Origin: an uncultured Peptococcaceae bacterium
Lineage (GTDB): Bacteria; Bacillota; Desulfitobacteriia; Desulfitobacteriales; Syntrophobotulaceae
Length of the DNA: 14,660 bases
Direction of reading: 5' to 3'
NCBI GenBank assembly: GCA_937892995.1
Contig: CALBJS010000169.1
Coordinates: 1 to 14,660 of the forward strand
The notes under the pieces were generated by a model. That model saw nothing but the letters and a program-made list of their open reading frames with translations, had not been told where the DNA came from and made no database searches. Positions 1 to 5,355 of this stretch are shown one piece after another (position 1 is the first letter of the stretch; every line of letters starts with the position of its first letter). The position numbers and the translations under genes were made by a program.

Positions 1-629
1 CCTTCTCCGCCTATAACTATTATGTGCTTGGGCTGCGTCCTTTGAATGTATTCAAGCACTGAGGGCGGCAGGGTTTTGGAGGTAAGCACGATCGGTATTT
101 GTTGAATTCCGGCATAGCTCGCAGCTGATAAAGCATCCGGAAAATTATCTCCGTTAGCGATGATAAGTGAATCGCTGCTCAATCCGTCGGCAAGCCGGAC
201 AGAGGTTTCATAACGATTCTCTCCACCGATTCTTTCCCAACTCAGGGACAAACTATCCAGCTCTGTTTCAATTGAAGGTGTTAAACAAGCTTTTCCCCCT
301 AAAAGGATGACTTTTTGAGGTTTTAAACGTTGTAATTCGCTGACGACACGCTGATCAAGGGTCTTTCCCCCGGTAAGCAGGATGGGAGCATCCAAGCTGG
401 CCGCAAAAGGTGCTGCCGCAATGGAATCAGGATAATCGGAGTATTCGCACAAAATAACCGTTTGGGACGAAGACCACCCCTTTTGTGCTATGCCGAGAGA
501 TGTTTCAATCCTATCCTGACCGAATACCCGCTCTGTGGTATACACTAACGGGCTGGCTTGGGTAAGGAAAGGCATGTTCAATAGGAAAGCAAAACAAGCT
601 ATAACCACTACTATGACAAATTTTTTCAA
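1..629 (-). CDS. Secreted cell-wall-binding (CWB2 repeat) protein, 5' part only
   Basis: The reading frame stays open from a TTG at 629 to the left edge (209 codons), so the 3' end lies outside the window. The TTG follows AAGGGG with about 8 nt spacing and opens a classic signal peptide: MKK, a hydrophobic stretch, and probable cleavage after LTQA (about residue 25). The mature part shows two CWB2 units (PF04122 type). The first has FGQDRIETSLGIA, YPDSIAAAP and VILLGGK. The second has IGGENRYETSVRLA, FPDALSAASYA and IIVIGGEG. CWB2 modules anchor proteins non-covalently to secondary cell-wall polymers in Clostridia. A third repeat and any functional domain would lie off the left side. A TATAAT -10 box (minus strand, 667-672) sits upstream without a good -35. 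The family call is secure; what the whole protein does cannot be told from this fragment. Confidence 0.85.
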   Translation of the reverse strand, partial: MKKFVIVVVIACFAFLLNMPFLTQASPLVYTTERVFGQDRIETSLGIAQKGWSSSQTVILCEYSDYPDSIAAAPFAASLDAPILLTGGKTLDQRVVSELQRLKPQKVILLGGKACLTPSIETELDSLSLSWERIGGENRYETSVRLADGLSSDSLIIANGDNFPDALSAASYAGIQQIPIVLTSKTLPPSVLEYIQRTQPKHIIVIGGE

Positions 630-803
630 AAGTCCCGCCCCTTTATCTTTTAATCACTACTTGTCGATTATACTATATATTCTACATTTTTTTAGGAATA
701 AAGGTAACTAATAAAAAAGTTCTTAAACATTTAGACGTAAAAAGCAAGGAAAATATGACACGGTCAAAAGCATGGACGTAGCGGAAAGAAACAAAAAAAA
801 GTA

Positions 804-840
804 GCGTCCGTCTTTTTGTGAAGATGAACGCCGCTTTTTT
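804..840. terminator. Probable bidirectional intrinsic terminator
   Basis: GCGT (804-807) pairs with ACGC (828-831), and CGTCTT (809-814) with AAGATG (821-826), with one C/A mismatch between them and a 6-nt loop. A T6 run (835-840) follows on the plus strand. The A8 run at 793-800 gives a T run on the minus strand. It would stop minus-strand transcripts coming from the zinc-ribbon gene before they enter the CWB2 gene. Confidence 0.5.
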
Positions 841-1031
841 CATACTTTCGAGTAATCTCAATCCCTGTCTTTAATATTTCGCCAACCAAACCGATCTGTT
901 CAGTATAATCCCTCATGGCTTCCTAAGTTTATTAACATGAATACAGAATAAAGACATCTTCCTGTGTCAAACATGACGCTGGCCGTATCAAGATCATACT
1001 TACAAAAGAAGAAGCCCCAACTATATTTAAC
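840..1031 (-). pseudogene. Remnant of a HEPN-domain protein gene
   Basis: No intact gene lies at 630-1053, but two minus-strand fragments in different frames read like the ends of a small HEPN-domain protein (PF05168 type). Fragment 1 (1031 to about 936) gives KYDLDTASVMFDTGRCLYS followed by VFM. This closely follows the family pattern YDLxTAxxMLxxGRYLYxxFM of the first HEPN helices. It begins after an in-frame stop at 1032-1034 and loses similarity after VFM. Fragment 2 (from 916) gives MRDYTEQIGLVGEILKTGIE, like the C-terminal helix that follows the ARYPDY segment in such proteins. The central part, with the helix normally reading QxxEKxLKA, is missing. HEPN proteins are often RNase toxins or partners of MNT nucleotidyltransferases; no partner gene is visible. 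Fragment 1 is a fairly confident match, fragment 2 is tentative. Confidence 0.5.
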
Positions 1032-1053
1032 CTACGCTAATTTTTTATCAAAT

Positions 1054-1227
1054 TCAAGAATCCTCCCAGGCTAAAACAAAACTGTTTTCCTTATCTTGAT
1101 CGTTTTCTTCCAAGGCCAAAACTATTCTATTGGTAATATCGTTACCACATATGGGACAAATCCACTTACCCTCTGAGAATGCGGAATAAGAATAGCATTT
1201 ACATTTCGGACAATACTTTTTGACCAT
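1054..1227 (-). CDS. Small zinc-ribbon protein, unknown function
   Basis: This is a 57-aa product if translation starts at the ATG at 1227, which has GGGGGG 8 nt upstream. A longer frame from 1260 adds eleven residues but lacks a comparable ribosome binding site. The N-terminal half holds two Cys pairs, CPKC (residues 6-9) and CPIC (about 24-27), separated by about 14 residues: a rubredoxin-like or zinc-ribbon knuckle that should bind one Zn or Fe. The C-terminal half is acidic (ALEENDQDKEN) and ends in LAWEDS, with no recognisable domain. It stands alone, with the HEPN remnant and a terminator downstream and a non-coding region upstream. It may be a small regulatory or electron-transfer protein. 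The metal-site call is firm; function is unknown. Confidence 0.6.
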   Translation of the reverse strand: MVKKYCPKCKCYSYSAFSEGKWICPICGNDITNRIVLALEENDQDKENSFVLAWEDS

Positions 1228-1584
1228 TAAAATGTCCCCCCTATGAATCTCTCTGTGCAATCTTGCTTAATCGGTCCATTAATCATACCCTATCTTTGCT
1301 GTGAAAAAGGGCTAAAAAAAGAGTTTGAATCCAAAAAGATGATGACAAATTACCCCTATAACACCAAAAAATTATCACCCCAACTTATTTGACTATGAGT
1401 TAGAAATTTGACAAAGCCTTGAATTCCAGTCTTTTAATCTTTCGACAAATAGTTTTTTGTCGGAAATAAGTTTCTTATACTTTTTTATACTAAGAATATT
1501 CTTGCATTTAATATTTATGTCCACTAATGAAAATATGTTTAATAAAAAACAGGGAGAATTTTAGCAAAACTTAGCAGATCTATG
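1228..1584. other. AT-rich non-coding stretch upstream of the riboswitch promoter
   Basis: I see no credible gene here. The stretch holds several small inverted repeats: CGACAAA/TTTGTCG at 1443-1449 and 1456-1462, ATAAG/CTTAT at 1466-1478 followed by T6, and the 12-bp palindrome AAGAATATTCTT at 1492-1503. It separates the divergent zinc-ribbon gene and riboswitch unit, so it should contain the promoter of the former. The best candidate there is a minus-strand TATGAT near 1285-1290 without a clear -35. Confidence 0.4.
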
Positions 1585-1613
1585 TTGTATTTTAATTTTC
1601 AGTGTATTATACT
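1585..1613 (+). promoter_or_regulatory. Sigma-A-type promoter of the riboswitch-transglutaminase unit
   Basis: TTGTAT (1585-1590) and TATACT (1608-1613) are separated by 17 nt. Transcription would start near 1620, about 10 nt before the first aptamer, which is the geometry expected for a riboswitch leader. The -35 box is weak, the -10 box is good. Confidence 0.6.
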
Positions 1614-1630
1614 AGAGACAAAGTCAAATC

Positions 1631-1713
1631 GATAAAGGCAAATTCGTCGAAAGGCGAAGACGCAAAGCTACGGGCCTAAGACTCTTAAGGTTATGGCCGC
1701 CGGGTTGCCGAAA
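1631..1713 (+). ncRNA. Cyclic di-GMP-I (GEMM-I) riboswitch aptamer, first copy
   Basis: The aptamer matches the GEMM-I consensus throughout. It has AAAGGCAAA at the 5' side; a P2 stem TTCGTC/GGCGAA capped by a GAAA tetraloop; the conserved GACGCAAAGC; then CGGGCCTAAG and TATGGCCGCCGGG, which form P3 with the CCTAAG/TATGG 11-nt receptor that docks the GAAA loop; and GGGTTGCCGA at the 3' end. This RNA class binds c-di-GMP. It is followed after 20 nt by a strong terminator. Its TTGCCGAAA (1705-1713) is complementary to TTTCGGTAA (1740-1748) in that terminator, so ligand binding should favour termination. Confidence 0.95.
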
Positions 1714-1733
1714 GAGCAGTATACGAAAAAAAG

Positions 1734-1772
1734 TACCTGTTTCGGTAATTCGGAGCAGGTATTTTTATTTTT
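1734..1772 (+). terminator. Terminator of the first c-di-GMP riboswitch
   Basis: TACCTGTTTCG (1734-1744) pairs with CGGAGCAGGTA (1751-1761), 11 bp with two G-U pairs and the loop GTAATT, followed by TTTTTATTTTT. The apical part of the 5' arm plus the loop (1740-1748) can instead pair with the 3' end of the aptamer. This makes it the expression platform. Confidence 0.85.
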
Positions 1773-1803
1773 CTTAAACTACCTAAAAATTTAATAGCAA
1801 GAC

Positions 1804-1887
1804 GATAAAGGCAAATCCGTTGAAAGGCGGAGACGCAAAGCTACGGGCCTAAGACCCTTAAGGGTTATGGCCGCCGGGTTACCGAAG
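1804..1887 (+). ncRNA. Cyclic di-GMP-I (GEMM-I) riboswitch aptamer, second copy
   Basis: This is a near-duplicate of the first aptamer 173 nt upstream, with the same GGCAAA, GACGCAAAGC, CCTAAG/TATGG receptor and GGGTTACCGA. Its P2 stem TCCGTT/GGCGGA carries a GAAA loop and differs from copy one mainly at paired positions, so structure is preserved. GGGTTACC plus GAAG (1876-1887) is complementary to CTTC plus GGTAACCC (1923-1926 and 1928-1935) in the next terminator, a 12-bp pairing with a single bulged A at 1927. As in copy one, a folded, ligand-bound aptamer would leave the terminator free to form. Confidence 0.95.
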
Positions 1888-1916
1888 TGCCAAAGATATT
1901 CATTAGTAGAATATAC

Positions 1917-1952
1917 AGCCCTCTTCAGGTAACCCCCCGGAAGAGGGCTTTT
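1917..1952 (+). terminator. Terminator of the second c-di-GMP riboswitch
   Basis: AGCCCTCTTC (1917-1926) pairs perfectly with GAAGAGGGCT (1940-1949), followed by a short T run (1949-1952). The 13-nt loop contains GGTAACCC, the exact complement of the aptamer 3' segment GGGTTACC. The U tract is shorter than in the first terminator, so it may be leakier. Confidence 0.8.
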
Positions 1953-1956
1953 GCTG

Positions 1957-2045
1957 TGTCATGAAGGACTAGGAGCGGCAAGGCCACGGAGGGCCTAATG
2001 CCGCGATGTCATGGAGGACAAGGAGCGGCAATGTCATGGATGACC
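1957..2045 (+). repeat. 25-bp tandem repeats (three and a half units) in the leader
   Basis: Units begin at 1957, 1982, 2007 and 2032, exactly 25 bp apart; the last is cut after 14 bp. Units 1 and 3 share TGTCATG(A/G)AGGAC and AGGAGCGGCAA, with two differences in 25. Unit 2 is diverged (GGCCACGGAGGGCC, then TAATGCCGC). The first half of each unit can form a small hairpin, GTC...GAC in units 1, 3 and 4 and GGCC...GGCC in unit 2, a compensatory change. GCGGCA of unit 1 (1975-1980) or of unit 3 (2025-2030) can pair with TGCCGC of unit 2 (1999-2004). The repeats lie between the second terminator and the ribosome binding site of the transglutaminase gene. Confidence 0.7.
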
Positions 2046-2085
2046 AAAAATCAAAACCGACTGACCATAGAGAGGAGTGACCGAT

Positions 2086-2991
2086 ATGGGAATGACATAT
2101 ATCTCTAATAAAAAATTACATAGTAAACTAATCTCTATTATCTTAGCATTAGTGCTATTTCTCACTATAATAACCACACCTGCTTACGCCGCTTACAGTG
2201 TTAGTTTTGGTAATGCTAACATTCAAATCACTTCCCCTTCTATTAATAATGCCCAATACGAGAAGTTCCTGACCATAGCAGGGACAAGCTCCTTAAACAA
2301 GGTCTGGCTTTGCTTAAGAGGCCCTAATGGTGAACTTTCGGTTTATCCGCTGGATGTTCAAAATGGCAGCTTCCAAAAAGATATCTGGCTGCGTTTTGGT
2401 CCCGGAAAATACACGATCTGGGCCGGAGATAATGAAAAGCAATTCGATGGCAAAATCCGTTTCGAAGTTCAGAATACCTCCTCCGATAATTACTTCCATC
2501 TTACCCCTTCAGGCTATGTTAACAGCGATGACCTGCTGGTCCAAAATACCGTTAAAAGTATTGTTAAGGAAGACATGAATGATTTAGCTAAAGCTAAAGT
2601 AATTCATGATTGGGTAGTAAAAAATATTATCTATGATACCGCTGCCTATTATGAAGGAAAGCCGAAAATGAATACAGCCGTTCAGGTTCTTAAGGACAAA
2701 AAAGGAACTTGTCGGGATTATTCCTTCGCCTTTGCTGCCCTGGCCCGAGCAGCGGGAATAGAAACCAGAGTGGTCTATGGCGATGCTTGGAACAGTGCCT
2801 TAAAAAAATATGAAAAACACGCTTGGAATGAAGTTTTCATAGATGGCCAATGGCTCAGTATTGATACCACTTGGGATTCCGGCTATATCAGCAATAAGAA
2901 ATTTGTTATCGCCAGTACCCAGAAATACTTTAATATGGACGCCGAAACCTTTAAGAAGACTCATAAAATGACTTCGCTAACTCTCTTTTGA
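2086..2991 (+). CDS. Exported transglutaminase-like (papain-fold) protein under c-di-GMP riboswitch control
   Basis: I start this 301-aa protein at the ATG at 2086, because AGAGGAG (2071-2077) lies 8 nt upstream. The GTG at 2077 is inside that motif and too close. Residues 1 to about 36 form a signal peptide (SNKKLHSK, hydrophobic core, cleavage after PAYA). Residues about 37-150 look like an Ig-like beta domain (ITIAG-type strands, then GPGKYTIWAG). The C-terminal half is a transglutaminase-core domain with all three catalytic residues: Cys209 in GTCRDYS, His245 in KHAWNEVFI and Asp260 in SIDTTWD. Bacterial members of this fold are usually cysteine proteases or amidases rather than true transglutaminases. 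The protein should act outside the membrane, perhaps on wall or surface proteins. It is the only gene behind two c-di-GMP-I riboswitches, so expression is predicted to fall when c-di-GMP is high. Family and export are secure; the substrate is unknown. Confidence 0.9.
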   Translation: MGMTYISNKKLHSKLISIILALVLFLTIITTPAYAAYSVSFGNANIQITSPSINNAQYEKFLTIAGTSSLNKVWLCLRGPNGELSVYPLDVQNGSFQKDIWLRFGPGKYTIWAGDNEKQFDGKIRFEVQNTSSDNYFHLTPSGYVNSDDLLVQNTVKSIVKEDMNDLAKAKVIHDWVVKNIIYDTAAYYEGKPKMNTAVQVLKDKKGTCRDYSFAFAALARAAGIETRVVYGDAWNSALKKYEKHAWNEVFIDGQWLSIDTTWDSGYISNKKFVIASTQKYFNMDAETFKKTHKMTSLTLF

Positions 2992-3032
2992 AATCTCCTC
3001 TAAACAAAATAAAACTTAATTACTCTCGTGAC

Positions 3033-3072
3033 CAAGAAGTCCGGCATATTCTAAAGCATGTCGGACTTCTTG
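3033..3072. terminator. Convergent terminator between the transglutaminase gene and the Tad operon
   Basis: CAAGAAGTCCGGCAT (3033-3047) pairs with ATGTCGGACTTCTTG (3058-3072), 15 bp with one G-U and a 10-nt loop. It lies 41 nt after the plus-strand stop and 15 nt after the minus-strand stop of the last Tad-locus gene. Neither side has a long uninterrupted T run, but its position and stem strength fit a shared terminator. Confidence 0.7.
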
Positions 3073-3087
3073 TATTGAGATACCGTT

Positions 3088-3435
3088 TTACTTAAAAAAG
3101 GCTATGCGGTGGCCTTTACGGGTCTCAGTCGCGGAAATCATCCCGGCCGGAAGCTCTAAAACATGATTGGTTTTCTTACAGGGCGGAAGTATGCGCCAGG
3201 GACTTACCTCGCGGTAAACCCTGACAATACCATAGTATTGATCCAGGTAAAGGACATCTATCTTAAATTTCATAAAAAAAGTATGTACACTGCGGCAAGG
3301 AGTTAGCAGCAAGCCTTCACCCTCCGGGAGAGATTTAGAAGGTAAAAGACCCCAAAAGCGAGTCCGGAAAGTGTCCGCTTTTTTTAATTTAGTTACCAGG
3401 GTTTTACCCGTATCGATGTTGATTATTTTCTCCAT
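3088..3435 (-). CDS. DUF192 family protein, last gene of the Tad operon
   Basis: This 115-aa protein carries the DUF192 (PF02643) signature: FRTRFWGLLP near residue 25, EGEGLLLTPCRSVHTFFMKF (39-58), then IDVLYLD, and LELPAGMI near residue 92. The start ATG has AAGGAG about 10 nt upstream. It begins 18 nt after tadC stops, and the convergent terminator follows its own stop, so it closes the operon. It has no signal peptide or membrane segment, whereas many DUF192 proteins are exported. The biochemical role of the family is unknown. Similar genes turn up in Tad loci of other Gram-positive bacteria as far as I recall, so a role linked to pilus assembly is possible but unproven. Confidence 0.85.
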   Translation of the reverse strand: MEKIINIDTGKTLVTKLKKADTFRTRFWGLLPSKSLPEGEGLLLTPCRSVHTFFMKFKIDVLYLDQYYGIVRVYREVSPWRILPPCKKTNHVLELPAGMISATETRKGHRIAFFK

Positions 3436-3453
3436 ACAGGTTATTCTCCTTCA

Positions 3454-4389
3454 TCATACCCCTTTTAAAGCCTTGATAAGAGTTATGAGGGCCGGCCCCA
3501 GGATAATGATAAACATACAAGGAAAAATGCAGAACACAAGAGGAAAGAGCATCTTAATCGGCGCTTTCATAGCTTGGGCCTCAATCCACTGCTGCCTTTT
3601 CTCCCTGATTAGATCGGCTTGAATACGAAGGGCATACCCCAAGCCTACCCCCAGCTGTTCGGATTGGACTATGGCATTGACCAGAGAAGATAATTCTTCG
3701 ATTTTAACTCTGTCGGTCATGTCTTTAAAGGCTTCTTTACGAGGTTTGCCCAGCTGGATATCTCTGATAACTCTCTGAAATTCCTGAGCGACAAAACCCT
3801 TATATTTTTCTACTACTTTCGTCAGAGCCATATCCAGGGATAAGCCGGCTTCCACGCTGACTACGATAAGATCCATGATATCCGGCAAACTTTTGCGAAT
3901 AGATCTGGTGCGCTTAAGCTCTATTCTGGTCACCAGCAGCCAAGGAATAGCTAGGGACAAGAGGATAACCCCTAAAGTAAGCACCAAACTTATTAAAAAA
4001 GAGTAGTGAAGTCCTCTGAGGATCACAACACAAAGGAAGAGCATCACAAGAGCGATAAGACCCTCGACTACCAAAAACTCGATAGCTTTCATATTTTGAG
4101 GACGTCCGGCTCTTTCTAATTTTCTATCTATCCTTTTAGTTAATTCCACCGGCGTAACCTTAGCTGCCGAGGAGGCCAACCACTGGGAAAAAACCATTAA
4201 TGTTCTTTCCCGAAAAGGCCTGTCCAAAATATCCTCTGCAATTCTTACCTGCTTAAGAGATAATCCTTCCAATCTGGATCTGATTCTGAGACGTTTGGCA
4301 TTCAGTAATTCATAAAGCAGGTAGAGGAAACTCATTACCAAGAAAAAAGTCAGTACAGGGATAAGATAAAATGTAATATTCTCAAACAT
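3454..4389 (-). CDS. tadC: TadC, type II secretion F-family inner-membrane platform protein
   Basis: This 311-aa protein has a membrane segment at about residues 5-27, a basic cytoplasmic stretch, two more hydrophobic segments at about 105-155, the T2SSF domain (about 165-290), and a final membrane segment (about 280-305). The conserved core reads LPDIMDLIVVSVEAGLSLDMA, in parts typical of TadC (SLPDIMDL, VEAGLSL), and later QSEQLGVGLGYALR. With TadB it forms the membrane platform on which the TadA ATPase drives Flp pilus assembly. Its ATG overlaps the tadB stop by 8 nt (ATGTTTGA, 4382-4389), implying translational coupling. The length is normal for the family. Confidence 0.92.
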   Translation of the reverse strand: MFENITFYLIPVLTFFLVMSFLYLLYELLNAKRLRIRSRLEGLSLKQVRIAEDILDRPFRERTLMVFSQWLASSAAKVTPVELTKRIDRKLERAGRPQNMKAIEFLVVEGLIALVMLFLCVVILRGLHYSFLISLVLTLGVILLSLAIPWLLVTRIELKRTRSIRKSLPDIMDLIVVSVEAGLSLDMALTKVVEKYKGFVAQEFQRVIRDIQLGKPRKEAFKDMTDRVKIEELSSLVNAIVQSEQLGVGLGYALRIQADLIREKRQQWIEAQAMKAPIKMLFPLVFCIFPCMFIIILGPALITLIKALKGV

Positions 4390-5344
4390 CGATATCCACC
4401 ACTTTCTTAATTAAAAGAATCCCTAGGATGAGCATGGCTCCGCCTATCAAAAGCAGCAATCTCCCCATGGGCTCAGTTATCATGACCCTGCCGAAATCCG
4501 GACGGGCAGTAAAAATGAACGCTCCGAGAGCAAAGGGCAGAATAGAGATTATCCAGGCGGATAAACGAGCTTGAGCCGTAAGACTTTTGACTTTAGCCTT
4601 GGTTTTAATCCTTTTGTCAATCGTCATCGCGATATTGTCCAGGACTTCCGATAAATTGCCGCCTACTTGCCTTTGAATCAGAACACCGGTTATCACCATC
4701 TCCAGATCATCGCTTTCTACCCGATTGGCGAGGTTAAGTAAGGCATCTTCCACCTGTACTCCTATTTTCATCTCCCGGAGGACTTTCCCGAATTCTGTGG
4801 CTAAAGGCTCCGGGGTATCCCGACTTACGATCTCCAGAGATTGTAAAAAACTATGTCCGGCCCGAAGGGAATTAGACAGCAGAATGATCACATTAAGCAA
4901 TTGTTCTTCTATCTTGGCTACCCGACGCTTTTTACAGATACCAACCCACAAGGTAGGCAGAAATAGCCCTGTTATTCCCAAAAGAACCGCCAGAAGGTAA
5001 TTATGCAAGACAATCCCCAGCCAAGGAAGTAGTAAAATAGTCAGAAGGTTAATAATGAGAAATTCTTCTATTTTCAGAGGTATACCTGATTTGGTGAGGT
5101 TCGAACGAAGCCTGGCTTGTAACTTCTCGCCCCAAGTTATTCCGGGAAGGGAAAAATTCTGAAAAGAATTCCTGATTTTAAAAGTAAGACGCCGTTTAAT
5201 CCGATATTGCTCCCGAACAGTACCGGCCAGAGTTTCTTTCAGTCTCTCCCCCAAGAACCGTCTTTTGCGAGTCAGCAGATTCCTTAATTGTTGAATAACT
5301 AAAACTACGGTCAGAAAGACGCAGACAGTTAGAAGGATATACAT
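4382..5344 (-). CDS. tadB: TadB, type II secretion F-family inner-membrane platform protein
   Basis: I take the ATG at 5344 (320 aa) as the start. It lies 11 nt after the tadA stop and has AGGA about 9 nt upstream. A longer frame from 5413 would overlap the end of tadA by 58 nt and adds no recognisable sequence. The protein has an N-terminal membrane helix (MYILLTVCVFLTVVLVIQQL), a basic segment, two hydrophobic helices (about 115-150), and the T2SSF domain. That domain holds LLSNSLRAGHSFLQSLEIVS and later QRQVGGNLSEVLDNIAMTI, hallmarks of TadB, with a final pair of membrane segments near the C-terminus. It pairs with TadC as the pilus assembly platform. No frameshift or missing motif is seen. 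Confidence 0.92.
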   Translation of the reverse strand: MYILLTVCVFLTVVLVIQQLRNLLTRKRRFLGERLKETLAGTVREQYRIKRRLTFKIRNSFQNFSLPGITWGEKLQARLRSNLTKSGIPLKIEEFLIINLLTILLLPWLGIVLHNYLLAVLLGITGLFLPTLWVGICKKRRVAKIEEQLLNVIILLSNSLRAGHSFLQSLEIVSRDTPEPLATEFGKVLREMKIGVQVEDALLNLANRVESDDLEMVITGVLIQRQVGGNLSEVLDNIAMTIDKRIKTKAKVKSLTAQARLSAWIISILPFALGAFIFTARPDFGRVMITEPMGRLLLLIGGAMLILGILLIKKVVDIDV

Positions 5345-5355
5345 AAAACCACATC

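Noticed and set aside
752..916. A 54-codon minus-strand frame starting MRDYTEQIG as a complete gene
   Set aside because: Its second half runs through the terminator hairpin and the A/T tracts and reads as nonsense (TFFCFFPL), so only the first part is treated as a gene remnant.
1375..1381. A lone TCACCCC heptamer, like those in the 14289-14338 array
   Set aside because: No second unit at 10-11 bp on either side; the nearest similar TTACCCC is 25 bp away. Expected by chance.
1408..1436. Perfect TTGACA as a -35 box upstream of the riboswitches
   Set aside because: No acceptable -10 at 16-18 nt downstream; the 1585-1613 promoter sits at the right distance from the aptamer.
1492..1503. 12-bp palindrome AAGAATATTCTT as an operator
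   Set aside because: It lies about 80 bp upstream of the promoter in very AT-rich DNA, where such palindromes arise easily; no second copy seen.
2314..2578. Open frames on both strands inside the transglutaminase gene
   Set aside because: They overlap a gene with full catalytic motifs, lack ribosome binding sites and show no domain features.
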